A stretch of 64,000 nt of DNA from DATEDA01 sp963789885 (GTDB taxonomy: Bacteria > Pseudomonadota > Gammaproteobacteria > Burkholderiales > SG8-39). The translations under genes and the position numbers were made by a program. The stretch spans positions 1 to 64,000 of the forward strand of contig CAWBNB010000014.1 in assembly GCA_963789885.1 (NCBI GenBank). Direction: 5' to 3'. Position 1 is the stretch's first letter. Every line of letters starts with the position of its first letter. A model generated the notes under the pieces. It saw only the letters and a list, made by a program, of their open reading frames with translations, did not search any database and was not told the DNA's origin. Below, piece after piece: positions 18,851 to 27,136 of this stretch.

Positions 18851-19200
18851 GCGACGGCGCAGCCTTCGGCGTGGTCGTCATCGGCCGCAATGAGGGCGAG
18901 CGGCTCGTCCGCTGTCTCCAGTCGCTCTCGCAGTCTCGCGCACCGCTCGTGTATGTGGACTCGAGCTCCACCGACGGATCGTGCGAGCAGGCGCAGCGCT
19001 TGGGCGCGCACTTGGCGTGGACGCGCCTCGGTTGCGGTTCGGAGATCCTCGTTCCGTTGGACGACTACGTCGGAAGGGCTGCGTACTTTGTGGGAGATCT
19101 CGACCGAAAGATCTCAGCGCTCATCCAAAGGATTGTCAGGTCGGGGATCAGGTCATCGACGTCGGCGCGAACCTCGGCGTCGTCACCCTTCATTTAGCGT
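18847..19200 (+). pseudogene. Chimera of a GT2 start and an FkbM methyltransferase start
   Basis: The first 55 or so codons (FGVVVIGRNEGERLVRCLQSL, YVDSSSTDGS) are the beginning of a GT2 closely related to the intact one at 27137-28153. From about 19014 the sequence becomes the start of an FkbM-family methyltransferase (SEILVPLDDYVGRAAYFVGD, then VIDVGANLGVVTLHLA after a frameshift near 19140), which stops at a TAG right after SAM motif I. Neither enzyme can be complete. It looks like the scar of a deletion or recombination within a glycan cluster. Confidence 0.75.
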
Positions 19201-19232
19201 AGCCACATAGCGGGTGTTCGTGAGAGGCTCCA

Positions 19233-20042
19233 GTGAATCGCAGCGTTTGCAAAGAGAATCTTGTAGTTATCTCGTACTACGACCAACGCCCGATAGACAC
19301 GTTGTTCGCCTTACTCGATCAGATCAGGAGTGTCGACCCGGGCGCCCCTTTCGATGTCTGCGTGGTCGTGAACGCCGAGAAATCGACGCCGACGCGATTG
19401 CCCGACAGACACCACGGGATCGAGGTACTCCACCGCGAGAACCGTGGCTTCAACGTCGGGGCCTGGCAGCACGGGTGGCAGGCAAAGCCCGACTACGCCT
19501 TCTACCTGTTCCTTCAGGATGAGTGCGTCATTCGTCGTCCGGGGTGGCTGGCTGCATTCGCGAACGCTGCAAGGAAGCCACGGGCAGGGTACGCCGGTGA
19601 GAGCGCCGACTGCTATGGATCCTGGGAGACGTACACGCGGTGCTGGCCTGCTTTCACCGCGGAATGCCAGAAGGTTGCGGCAATCCATGGCATTCCATTG
19701 GGCCCAAAACCAGACTACATCCAGACCGTTGTGGTGGGCGCCCGCCGCGAGGTTCTGAAGGATACCGGGGGATTCGTCGAAGGTCATGACAAAATCAGCG
19801 CGATAGCCGGCGAGGTTCTGACGTCTGTGCGGGCGCGCGCGCTCGGCTTCCGGAACCTGCAGGTCGCGTGGCGTCCGTTCGAATACATCGAGCACCCGCA
19901 GTGGGCTGAGATCCGAACGCTGTCGGGCACCTGGCGCTGGCGCGTCTCAAGGGCCATGCACCTCTACTTGCCGTCCGCAATCAATCGCCTCGTGCCGCGG
20001 CGCCGGGGCGGCAATTGGCCGAATGCGATTCCCAGGACGTAA
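19233..20042 (+). CDS. Glycosyltransferase-like protein (GT-A fold)
   Basis: A 269-residue soluble protein with a GT2-like layout. LVVISYYDQRPIDTLFALLDQI is at the N-terminus, HRENRGFNVGAW near residue 70 is a donor-binding NRGFN-type motif, and YLFLQDECVIRRPGWL near residue 95 has D-E in place of a strict DxD. The C-terminal third is family-specific. GTG at 19233 is the only suitable start. It probably transfers a sugar in the surface-glycan pathway, but donor and acceptor are unknown. It follows the truncated FkbM remnant by about 30 nt. Confidence 0.7.
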   Translation: MNRSVCKENLVVISYYDQRPIDTLFALLDQIRSVDPGAPFDVCVVVNAEKSTPTRLPDRHHGIEVLHRENRGFNVGAWQHGWQAKPDYAFYLFLQDECVIRRPGWLAAFANAARKPRAGYAGESADCYGSWETYTRCWPAFTAECQKVAAIHGIPLGPKPDYIQTVVVGARREVLKDTGGFVEGHDKISAIAGEVLTSVRARALGFRNLQVAWRPFEYIEHPQWAEIRTLSGTWRWRVSRAMHLYLPSAINRLVPRRRGGNWPNAIPRT

Positions 20043-20105
20043 AATTAGTTTTCGCGTTTTCGTCCGGTTCCGCGGTTGTTCGAACGCGTCTTGAGTTCCC
20101 CGACG

Positions 20106-20714
20106 ATGAAGATCGTCAATGCGAAGGTGTTGGAGAGTATCGCCGAGGGTAGACCACTCAGGCTCGACCTCGGGACGGGTGGCCACCCACAACCCGGCTT
20201 CTTCTCGGTTGATCATTTGCCGTTGCCGGGGGTCGACATTGTGGCCGATCTTAACGATCCGCTGGGACTGCTTCCAGACAACTGTTGCGAGTACATAACG
20301 ACGAGCCACACGCTGGAGCACATCCGGGAGTTCCTTCCGCTGATGGCCGAACTACATCGCATTCTGTCGTCGGGGGGTGTTCTGGACATCGTAGTACCCC
20401 ACTTCACAAATCCGCACGGGTATTCCGATCCCACTCATGTGCGTTTCTTTGGACTTTACTCCATGCACTACTTTGCGGACCCCGAAGACCAGCCGGGAGA
20501 TAGCCGGCCCAACTTTTACACTTCGACGCGCTTCACGATTGAGCGCGTCCGGATCTACTTCCAAACCGACGGCGGAATTATCGATCGAATCGGTGGGAGG
20601 CTAATGAATCTCGTCGTCAACAAGAGCTTCCGTTGGGCAGCGCGGTGGGAACGGCGGATGTGTTACCTAGTCAAAGCGGCGGAGGTGCAATACGTTCTTC
20701 GTCCGAAGAAATAG
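20106..20714 (+). CDS. Class I SAM-dependent methyltransferase
   Basis: A methyltransferase of about 202 residues. A degenerate SAM motif LRLDLGTGGHPQPGF near residue 18 is followed by VDIVADLNDPL, then TTSHTLEHIREFLPLMAELHRIL and GGVLDIVVPHF. The LDLG..PGF form is common among the small predicted methyltransferases of O-antigen and exopolysaccharide clusters. The ATG at 20106 is preferred; a TTG at 20076 would add ten residues. Its last 44 bases overlap the end of the convergent acetyltransferase gene. Confidence 0.82.
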   Translation: MKIVNAKVLESIAEGRPLRLDLGTGGHPQPGFFSVDHLPLPGVDIVADLNDPLGLLPDNCCEYITTSHTLEHIREFLPLMAELHRILSSGGVLDIVVPHFTNPHGYSDPTHVRFFGLYSMHYFADPEDQPGDSRPNFYTSTRFTIERVRIYFQTDGGIIDRIGGRLMNLVVNKSFRWAARWERRMCYLVKAAEVQYVLRPKK

Positions 20715-21213
20715 TTTTCACAGACGCTCTTTCACTCGGCGATCGCCCATGCAACTTGGCCGGTATCCCTATAGCGGCTGCGCCCTCAGGCACGTCGCAC
20801 AGTACGACAGCGTTCGCCCCGATTCGGGCGTGATCGCCGATGCGCACATCGCCGAGGATCTTTGCACCTGCGCCGATGTCGACGTGACCGCCTATGACAG
20901 GCGCACCGCTGCCCTCCCGAGTGCCAAGCGTCACCTGGTGGAAGATCAGGCAGTTCGGGCCAATGACTGCATCGGGGTGGATGACGATCCCGTTCGGATG
21001 AGGGATCAGGAGGCCCCCGCCGATCTTGCCGGTCAGGGGGATCTCGGCGCCGGTCACGACACTCCAGAAGCGATGCCGCAGGATCGCGATCTTGCGCGTG
21101 AGCCACCCGCCGTTCTGGTATGCGCGAACGCTGGCCAACAGCGAGCGCCCAGGGTCCCACTGCAATGCTCGCTTCCGCTCACGAGACCAATCCGGTTCGG
21201 TCGCGGAAATCAT
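20671..21213 (-). CDS. Serine-acetyltransferase-like O-acetyltransferase
   Basis: A 180-residue CysE-type hexapeptide-repeat protein. An N-terminal helical part leads into IPLTGKIGGGLLIPHPNGIVIH and the beta-helix (IGPNCLIFHQVTLG, GGHVDIGAGAKILGDVRIGDHARIGANAVVL). The C-terminal 20 residues overlap the neighbouring methyltransferase gene on the other strand. It is the second acyltransferase of this type in the glycan region, and sugar O-acetylation is the likely role. It ends about 15 nt downstream of the GT8-like gene and probably shares its transcript. Confidence 0.85.
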   Translation of the reverse strand: MISATEPDWSRERKRALQWDPGRSLLASVRAYQNGGWLTRKIAILRHRFWSVVTGAEIPLTGKIGGGLLIPHPNGIVIHPDAVIGPNCLIFHQVTLGTREGSGAPVIGGHVDIGAGAKILGDVRIGDHARIGANAVVLCDVPEGAAAIGIPAKLHGRSPSERASVKTISSDEERIAPPPL

Positions 21214-21228
21214 CTCACGCCCCCGCGT

Positions 21229-22117
21229 TCATACGGATCTTGACCGTGACGCATCCATTCCGAGAAGACGCTTGACGAATCCCTTCGAGCGCCACTTGAC
21301 CTCGAGCTCCCAAAAATCCTCGATCGCGATCCGGTACAAACCAGAGGGATCTGCGCCGTACATCTTGAACAGCCGCCGGAGCTGGCGCGTGTACGAGAAG
21401 GGCGCCTCCCTGGCCGCGAAGTGCATCATGTAGGGCCGCAGCGGCTTGCCCGTGGAGCGCTCGATCATCTCGCAGCGGCCGATCGAAGCGTCCATGGACA
21501 AGGTCCCGGGGACGGCGCTCATATGACGAGACAGGAACCCCCATCGGTCCCTCGGGCGGATGTCGAGCATGGTCATCACGATGTTCATAACGTCCTCGTC
21601 CGCGTAGGCGATGTCGCCGGCGTAGCTGCGATAGTCTCTGGTCACTTCGCGGGCGAGCTCGAATACGGCGCCACAGCCGGGCTTGCGGAAGTATGCGTGA
21701 CCCGCGCCACCGATTTCCACCATCTGATCCTTCCCGAGCTGCGTCCTGACCTTCGCCCGGTCGAGCCCGAAGGTAGGACGAGCCGTCGCGCATGTAACCG
21801 CCGGTCGCGTTGTACACCTGATCGTTCCACTCCTCGACCTTGGGCTTCAGGTCCCGGAAGACGAGCACGTCGGAGTCGAAGAAGAACGTGTCGTCGAACG
21901 GCGAGTAGCGGTCCAAATGGACCTTGTGGACGAACCCGCGCAGCGTCGGATCCTCGTCGATCACCCGGTCGAAGTACGGTGCAAGCGTGGCGTGGAGTTT
22001 TGGGGAGCACGCCACGGCCGTCGGGACGCCGGGGTTGGAGACGCGCAGGGAAAGCGCCAGCCCGATCGCCTTGCGGTAGTCGTCCGGTGTCGCCAGGGTC
22101 AGAATGCCGAAGGCCAT
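21229..22117 (-). CDS. GT8-like nucleotide-sugar transferase, frameshifted
   Basis: A predicted GT-A enzyme of about 295 residues. The N-terminal part (FGILTLATPDDYRKAIGLALSL, then DDTFFFDSDVLVFRDL with a DSD metal motif) is in one frame. The C-terminal part (MVEIGGAGHAYFRKPGC, YADEDVMNIVMTML, then YMMHFAARE) is in another. An extra base near 21770-21774 separates them, and removing it restores SSYFGLDRAKVRTQ. The DSD motif and the late HFA box recall retaining GT8-like transferases. It lies upstream of the acetyltransferase on the same strand. Confidence 0.75.
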
Positions 22118-22165
22118 GAGAGAATCGCTCGATCGTGGAGTCGCGTCCCGAGCATCCAAAGGGGC

Positions 22166-22205
22166 CCGACCGGCCGGTCGGATACGGTCCCCAACGGCCC
22201 AAGTT
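22166..22205. repeat. 16-bp perfect palindrome followed by a shared GC-rich element
   Basis: CCGACCGGCCGGTCGG at 22166-22181 is a perfect palindrome. GGTCCCCAACGGCCCAAGT at 22187-22205 matches the element at 13628 in 16 of 19 positions. It lies about 50-90 nt upstream of the minus-strand GT8-like gene and 100 nt upstream of the plus-strand GT25 gene, so an operator or leader role is possible. Confidence 0.45.
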
Positions 22206-22307
22206 ACCAAAAAGCGACTCGCAAGAGGGCGAGTGTCGCTGCCAACCTCGTGCCGAACCGCCCGCGTGGGGCCTTTCGGGGCGCGCGCTCCGCAGTCAAG
22301 GATTTCG

Positions 22308-23033
22308 ATGAACGCCTTCATTCGCGCATTCGAACGAATAGCCGTCATCAATCTTCCCTACCGCCAAGACCGCCGCGTCGAGATCGCGGCGCAGCTCGCT
22401 CGGGTCGGATTGAAGCTCGGGGAGCCGCCGGTCCAGCTGTTCGAAGCGGTGCGGCCAACCGACGCGGGCGGCTTTCCTTCCATCGGCGCGCGGGGCTGCT
22501 TTCTCAGCCATCTGGGCGTGCTGCGTGCCGCCCGCGCCGACAAGGTTCAGCGGCTCCTCATCCTGGAAGACGATTGCGACCTTGCGTCCGGCCCGCGGGA
22601 TGCACTCGAGGAGGCCGTGACCGCCTTGAACGAAGCTGGTTCGTGGGATATCTCCTATGGGGGCTATCGGGTCACCAGTGGCGCCCTGACGAGTGGCGGC
22701 CGCTGGGTACGGCTTCCCAGCGATTGCCCGGTCTCGACAACCCACTGCGTAGCGTTTCGCGCGACCGCGATAGACGCTGTGGTTCCGTACCTGGAGGCCA
22801 TGCTGATACGCCCGCCCGGCGATCCTGCCGGAGGCCCGATGCACGTGGACGGGGCGTACACCTGGTTTCGCCGCGAGCATCCAGACACGGTGACGCTCGC
22901 TGCCGTACCTCCGATCGCGTTTCAGAGACCGTCCCGCACGGACATTCATGATTTGCCCTGGTACGATAAGAGCACCGTGCTCCGCCCACTGGCTGCCGTG
23001 CTTCGGGGTTTGAGGCGAAGGCCGCGGACCTGA
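22308..23033 (+). CDS. Family 25 glycosyltransferase (LPS-type)
   Basis: A 241-residue GT25 protein. The start has INLPYRQDRRVEIAAQL, the common N-terminal signature of the family, then FLSHLGVLRAARADKVQRLLILEDDCDLA with the EDD metal motif near residue 90, and a later GPMHVDGAYTWF segment with the acceptor-site aspartate. Such enzymes transfer galactose or related sugars in lipopolysaccharide and surface glycans. The ATG at 22308 is the natural start. It is divergent from the GT8-like gene, with palindromic DNA between them. Confidence 0.88.
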   Translation: MNAFIRAFERIAVINLPYRQDRRVEIAAQLARVGLKLGEPPVQLFEAVRPTDAGGFPSIGARGCFLSHLGVLRAARADKVQRLLILEDDCDLASGPRDALEEAVTALNEAGSWDISYGGYRVTSGALTSGGRWVRLPSDCPVSTTHCVAFRATAIDAVVPYLEAMLIRPPGDPAGGPMHVDGAYTWFRREHPDTVTLAAVPPIAFQRPSRTDIHDLPWYDKSTVLRPLAAVLRGLRRRPRT

Positions 23034-23054
23034 CGTGAGGCCTGCGAAAGTGCG

Positions 23055-23259
23055 CCCGTTGAATCGCCACGTTGGGATCCACATGCAGGAACGTCGCCGT
23101 GACCCAGTACCCGCCTGCGACCAAGACGGCGAGGAGACCTCCGGAGAGTCCGAAGCGGAACATCTGCCCGAAGAGTCGCGACTGCACCGATATCCCGAGT
23201 GTATGAAATGGATGTCTTACAATGACTCGGCTATTGGCGTGAGCTCCCGGGGTATTCAA
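23055..23259 (-). pseudogene. 5' fragment of a GtrA-family gene
   Basis: The frame encodes SRLFGQMFRFGLSGGLLAVLVAGGY, the first membrane helix of a GtrA-type protein (small four-helix proteins linked to lipid-linked sugar translocation). It runs to FLHVDPNVA and then loses similarity near 23060. The other three helices are absent, so only the beginning of the gene remains. Confidence 0.5.
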
Positions 23260-23277
23260 TCCGGAGCACCCAAGCGA

Positions 23278-23769
23278 TTAGACAGCGGCTTTCGGATGAT
23301 CACGCGCTGGATGTCCCGCAGGTTCAAGTAAAGGCGCAGCTGGTCGAGCCTCAACGTATGGCTCACCTTCTCGATGCCCTCCTGAAAGGGCCTGCTCTTC
23401 GTCATCAGCGCAAGCCGACCTCGAGAAGCCGCCCTCTCTGCGGTATTGCTCGTTCAGGAAGCGCTTGGTCTGGTCGTAATCTTGGCGCTGGAACCGCTCC
23501 TTGTCGTAGCGCCAGCGATACGGATGATCGCGATTGGTATCCACCCCGAGCAGCAGGCCTTCGAGCTCGTACCGCTCGTAGTCCTTGCTATCGACGAGCT
23601 TGTGGCGCGGGGAGGCATACATGAGGCCGCAACTACGGTAACGTACCACCTGGTTTCTCTGCGCCACGCCGGGCGGAAACAGCACCTCGTACTCCGCGCT
23701 GCCGCAGATGTTGCAATCTACCGATTCGGTCGACTCCTCGGAGTCCAGGACAGCGCTAGAGACGTCCAT
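23278..23769 (-). pseudogene. Methyltransferase with internal deletion and frameshift
   Basis: The beginning matches SAM methyltransferases that carry an N-terminal zinc-ribbon-like motif (CNICGS, then RYRSCGLMYASPR). The core should begin at LLEVG near 23440, but the frame breaks there. Another frame then jumps directly to a C-terminal end (RPFQEGIEKVSHTL, then LNLRDIQRVIIRKPLSK). Most of the Rossmann domain is missing, so the gene is dead. Confidence 0.65.
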
Positions 23770-23914
23770 CGAATACCCTCACGGATTGACCATGCCGACC
23801 GTCACGTCGAGGCCTTGAGAGCGCCGTTCGAGCGCTTCCCCGGACACGCCGACTTGCCAGTATAGATAAGATCATTCCGCTTTAGCTGACACAGTCCCGG
23901 AGCAGCCATCCGTG

Positions 23915-24484
23915 ATGGACTTCCTTCAGCAGATCGCCTGGCGGCCCGGGATCGGGGATCCGACCGTCCTGGGATGGGTCACCGTCGCGGCCTACGCGCT
24001 CGCCGCATTCGCCGCGTGGCGGACCGCCGAGAGCGCCGAAGCCCAAACCAGGGAACATCGCACGTGGGTCCTCGTGACGGTCCTCATGGGCATGCTCTGC
24101 ATCAACAAGCAGCTTGACCTGCAGTCGCTGTTCACCGATATCGGTCGATCCGTGGCCCGCAAGCAGGGCTGGTACGAACGCCATCGAGAGGTGCAGCTGT
24201 GGTTCGTGATACTCGTGCCCGTCACCGCTGCCGTAGCGACCGGCGTACTTGCGCTCCGGTACCGTGCCTTCTGGAGACGTCACTGGTTGCTGGGAACGGG
24301 CCTCGCCTTTCTGCTCACGTTCATCGTGGTGCGCGCGATCTCATTTCACCACGTCGACCAATTCCTCGGCTGGCAGCTCGCCGGCGTCACGATGAACCGG
24401 TTTCTGGAACTCACCGGCATTGCCCTGGTCCTTGCCGCTGCTCTGCGCGAGTGCCAGATCCCCGGCGGAATCGCAGGGGTCTGA
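23915..24484 (+). CDS. Integral membrane protein of unknown function
   Basis: A protein of about 189 residues with four to five predicted membrane segments: residues 18-38, about 50-68, 94-115, 125-145 and 158-178. The loop after the second segment has INKQLDLQSLFTDIGR, which looks conserved-family-like, and a HREVQLWF segment precedes the third helix. No catalytic motif is recognised. It lies alone between methyltransferase debris and a mosaic junction, on the opposite strand to both neighbours. The start is ATG 23915, preceded by an in-frame GTG. Confidence 0.6.
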   Translation: MDFLQQIAWRPGIGDPTVLGWVTVAAYALAAFAAWRTAESAEAQTREHRTWVLVTVLMGMLCINKQLDLQSLFTDIGRSVARKQGWYERHREVQLWFVILVPVTAAVATGVLALRYRAFWRRHWLLGTGLAFLLTFIVVRAISFHHVDQFLGWQLAGVTMNRFLELTGIALVLAAALRECQIPGGIAGV

Positions 24485-24489
24485 GTGCC

Positions 24490-24815
24490 CTGAGCGGATA
24501 CGCTCGGAAACCGGGATTCGGTGACATCGGCGGATACCCGAGCCAAAGAGAAAGCCCTGGCTGTTTCAGTGGGCGCTGCAATCCTGCGTTGGATCTCGCC
24601 CAGATCGCTATCCAACTTGGGCGCCGACAGCCCGAAGTGCTCGACGGCCTGCTTGAAGCGCCAGCGCCAGTCCAGGTGGGCGAGCGCCTCGCGATAGTTG
24701 TTCACAGGAACGTCAAGAACGTAGGCGTCCAGGCCTGCTTCGCTTCGCCGATCAGCCGAAGTCCGCGCGCTCGGTCGATGCCACCGAGATCGAGTAGTGC
24801 GCCCGGGCCCAAAGG
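24490..24815 (-). pseudogene. Frameshifted C-terminal remnant of an unrecognised protein
   Basis: Two overlapping frames together give a plausible protein tail. One reads LLDLGGIDRARGLRLIGEAK and the other reads LDAYVLDVPVNNYREALAHL and on to KLDSDLGEIQRRI. The switch is near 24735. The sequence is protein-like in composition but I do not recognise the family. It ends at the border of the palindrome-rich element. Confidence 0.35.
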
Positions 24816-24819
24816 CCTG

Positions 24820-24970
24820 TTCGGCGAACTCGCACCGCCGCCCATCAAGGGCTTGCGCGGATCCGGCTCTGCCGGTCCGCTGCAAGGGCCCCCTCGGGGG
24901 GCCGAGCCCGGACATGAACAGTCCAGTGGACTGTTCGTGCCTGGCGAGGAGCCGGGCCACTGGACCGGCG
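24820..24970. repeat. Palindrome-rich intergenic element
   Basis: Two inverted repeats lie side by side: GGCCCCC/GGGGGCC around 24887-24903, and a 21-bp palindrome at 24916-24936 with 10-bp arms (GAACAGTCCA, centre G, TGGACTGTTC). The arrangement resembles REP/MITE-type intergenic repeats. It marks the edge of the block with different codon texture. Confidence 0.55.
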
Positions 24971-25015
24971 CGGCCTGCAAGGCGCCGACCGGCAGGGAGC
25001 GTGGGGGTACCATTT

Positions 25016-27136
25016 TCAGCGCAGGTAGTGGCGCACGGCCGCCGCGATGCCGCGCTCGATCATCGCCTCGCGCGTGCCGGCCGGGTTCCAGCCCAGCGCT
25101 TCGCGACTGGCCCGGTTGTCGAAGCGCGAGGCGAGCTGGCGGCAGGCCCAGTCGTGGTAGCTCGGCCGCTTGCGGTTCGGGTGGCGGATCGCGTTCTTGA
25201 CCGCTTCCTTGGCCAGGTCGAGCAGGAAGAATTTCCAGATCGGCGTGGGCGTCGCGCGCAGCCGCGTTTCGCACAGGCGCGACACCTCGTCGACATACTC
25301 GCGCGCGCTCAGCAGCGGCCCGTCGGTGAGCAGGAAGGCCTGGCCTTCGAGGCCCGGCTTGTCGAGACCGAGCACCAGCGCGTCGGCCACGTCGTCGACC
25401 AGCACCAGCGGCAGCTTGTTCTGGCCATCGCCCCAGTACTGCACCCGCGTGTCGGAGTGGAACATGCCCACCCCCCAGTGCGCCGGCGGGCAGCCTTCGC
25501 CGATCACCACCGCGGGGCGGAAGATGACCAGCGGCAGGCCGCGCGTGCGGTGCATTTCCAGCAGCAGCGCCTCGCAGGCGGCCTTCGAGCGCGCGTAGAG
25601 GTTGCGGCTGGCGATCGCCGGGTCGAGCGGGGTGTGGCCGTCGATCACGCCGGCCGGGCTGGCCGCGTCGTAGGAGTCGATCGTGCCGGTGTAGATGAAG
25701 CGCTTCACGCCGGCGGCCAGCGCGGCCTCGGCCAGCACGCGCGTCGGCCGCTGGTCGTTGTCGACATAGTCCTGCCAGCGCTGGCCCACCGCCTTGGCGA
25801 GGTGGTAGACGACCTCGATGCCCTGCAGCGCACGGCCCACCGCGGCCGCATCGTCGAGCGCGCCTTCGGCCACCTCGACGGCCAGGCCTTCGAGCTCGAA
25901 CTGCGCGCCCGCCTTGCTGCGCGACAGCACGCGCACACCGTGCCCGGCCGCGAGCAGCGCGCGCACCAGGCGCTTGCCGATGAAGCCGGTGCCGCCAATG
26001 ACCAGCACGGTGGCGGGCCGCTCGGGCAACGCCGGCGCCGGCTGCGGCCGCGGCGCGCTGGCCACGCCGGCGCTGGCGGCGATGCGCTCGCAGCTGCGGA
26101 TCACCTCGGCGCCGAAGCGGCCGGCCAGGCGCGGGTCGAGCGTGCCCGCCAGGCCGGCGTAGAAGGCCGCGACGCTGCGCGCGATGCTGTCGAGGAAGAC
26201 GTTGGCTTCAGGGCCCTTGCGCAGCGTCGCGCCGAACTGCCGGCGGAAGTTGGCCCAGCCCTGCGCGCGCCACGCTGCTGCGCCGCGGCGCGCATGGCCC
26301 AGGCCATCGAACAGCGCGCTGTTGCTGCGCGCCTCGCTGACATGCAGCAGGCCACGCTCGAAATCGAGCTCGGCGCTGGCGGCGTAGCCGCGCACGCGCA
26401 GGCTGCGGTCGGCCTGGCCCGGCTCGACCGACAGCTCCAGGCTGACGCTGGTCGGGCCCTTCTGGCCGGTCAGGCTCCAGTGACGCCACACGCGCTGCGC
26501 GCCGGGCAGCTCGATGGCCCGCGAGGCCTGGGCCTGCAGCGTGTCCAACGGACCCACCAGGTCGTGCATGAAGGCCACCAGGTGCGGGCCCAGCTCGAAC
26601 AACAGGTTCGACTCGGCGCGCAGCATCCAGTTGTTGTAGGGCCCGAACTGGATCAAACCCAGCGGGTACAGCCAGCGCAGCGAGACATGATCCAGCCGCC
26701 CGATCGTGCCGTCGCGCAGCATCGCGCGCAGCCGCTCGTAGGCCGGCAGGAACAGGAAGTTGTGGTTCACGCCCAGCTTGACGCCGCGCGCATCGGCCAG
26801 GTCGGCCAGCGCAGCGCAGGCATCGGCGCCCAGGCCCATCGGCTTTTCGACGAAGGCGTGCACGCCGGCTTCGAGGATGCGGCGCGTCAGGTCCACATGC
26901 AGCTGCGGCGGCACCAGCACGTGCACCGCATCGACACCCGCGGCCAGCATCTCGTCGAGCGAGGTGTGGGCCTTCGGGATGCCGAAGGCCGCGGCGGCGG
27001 CCTCGGCCCGGCTGCGCGAGACGTCGCACACCGCCACCAGTTCGGCGCCGGGCAGCGCCTGCACCGCCTTGGCATGGGCCTGCAGGATGTAGCCGGCGCC
27101 CAGCAGGCCGACGCGAAGAGGTACCGACGAGTCCAT
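25016..27136 (-). CDS. Gfo/Idh/MocA oxidoreductase fused to an NAD-dependent epimerase
   Basis: A 706-residue fusion. Residues 1-360 are a Gfo/Idh/MocA oxidoreductase with GLLGAGYI (NAD-binding, about 10-17), EKP at 97-99 with the catalytic lysine, and NHNFLFLP. Residues 375-706 are an extended SDR epimerase/dehydratase with GGTGFIG at 381-387, YTGTIDSYD, and YARSK at 514-518 (Tyr514, Lys518). A short Pro/Ala linker (about 360-374) joins them. Both halves keep their key residues, so two consecutive steps on a nucleotide sugar are plausible. The stop of the adjacent GT2 abuts the start. Heavy GCG/GGC codon use differs from the flanks. Confidence 0.9.
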   Translation of the reverse strand: MDSSVPLRVGLLGAGYILQAHAKAVQALPGAELVAVCDVSRSRAEAAAAAFGIPKAHTSLDEMLAAGVDAVHVLVPPQLHVDLTRRILEAGVHAFVEKPMGLGADACAALADLADARGVKLGVNHNFLFLPAYERLRAMLRDGTIGRLDHVSLRWLYPLGLIQFGPYNNWMLRAESNLLFELGPHLVAFMHDLVGPLDTLQAQASRAIELPGAQRVWRHWSLTGQKGPTSVSLELSVEPGQADRSLRVRGYAASAELDFERGLLHVSEARSNSALFDGLGHARRGAAAWRAQGWANFRRQFGATLRKGPEANVFLDSIARSVAAFYAGLAGTLDPRLAGRFGAEVIRSCERIAASAGVASAPRPQPAPALPERPATVLVIGGTGFIGKRLVRALLAAGHGVRVLSRSKAGAQFELEGLAVEVAEGALDDAAAVGRALQGIEVVYHLAKAVGQRWQDYVDNDQRPTRVLAEAALAAGVKRFIYTGTIDSYDAASPAGVIDGHTPLDPAIASRNLYARSKAACEALLLEMHRTRGLPLVIFRPAVVIGEGCPPAHWGVGMFHSDTRVQYWGDGQNKLPLVLVDDVADALVLGLDKPGLEGQAFLLTDGPLLSAREYVDEVSRLCETRLRATPTPIWKFFLLDLAKEAVKNAIRHPNRKRPSYHDWACRQLASRFDNRASREALGWNPAGTREAMIERGIAAAVRHYLR

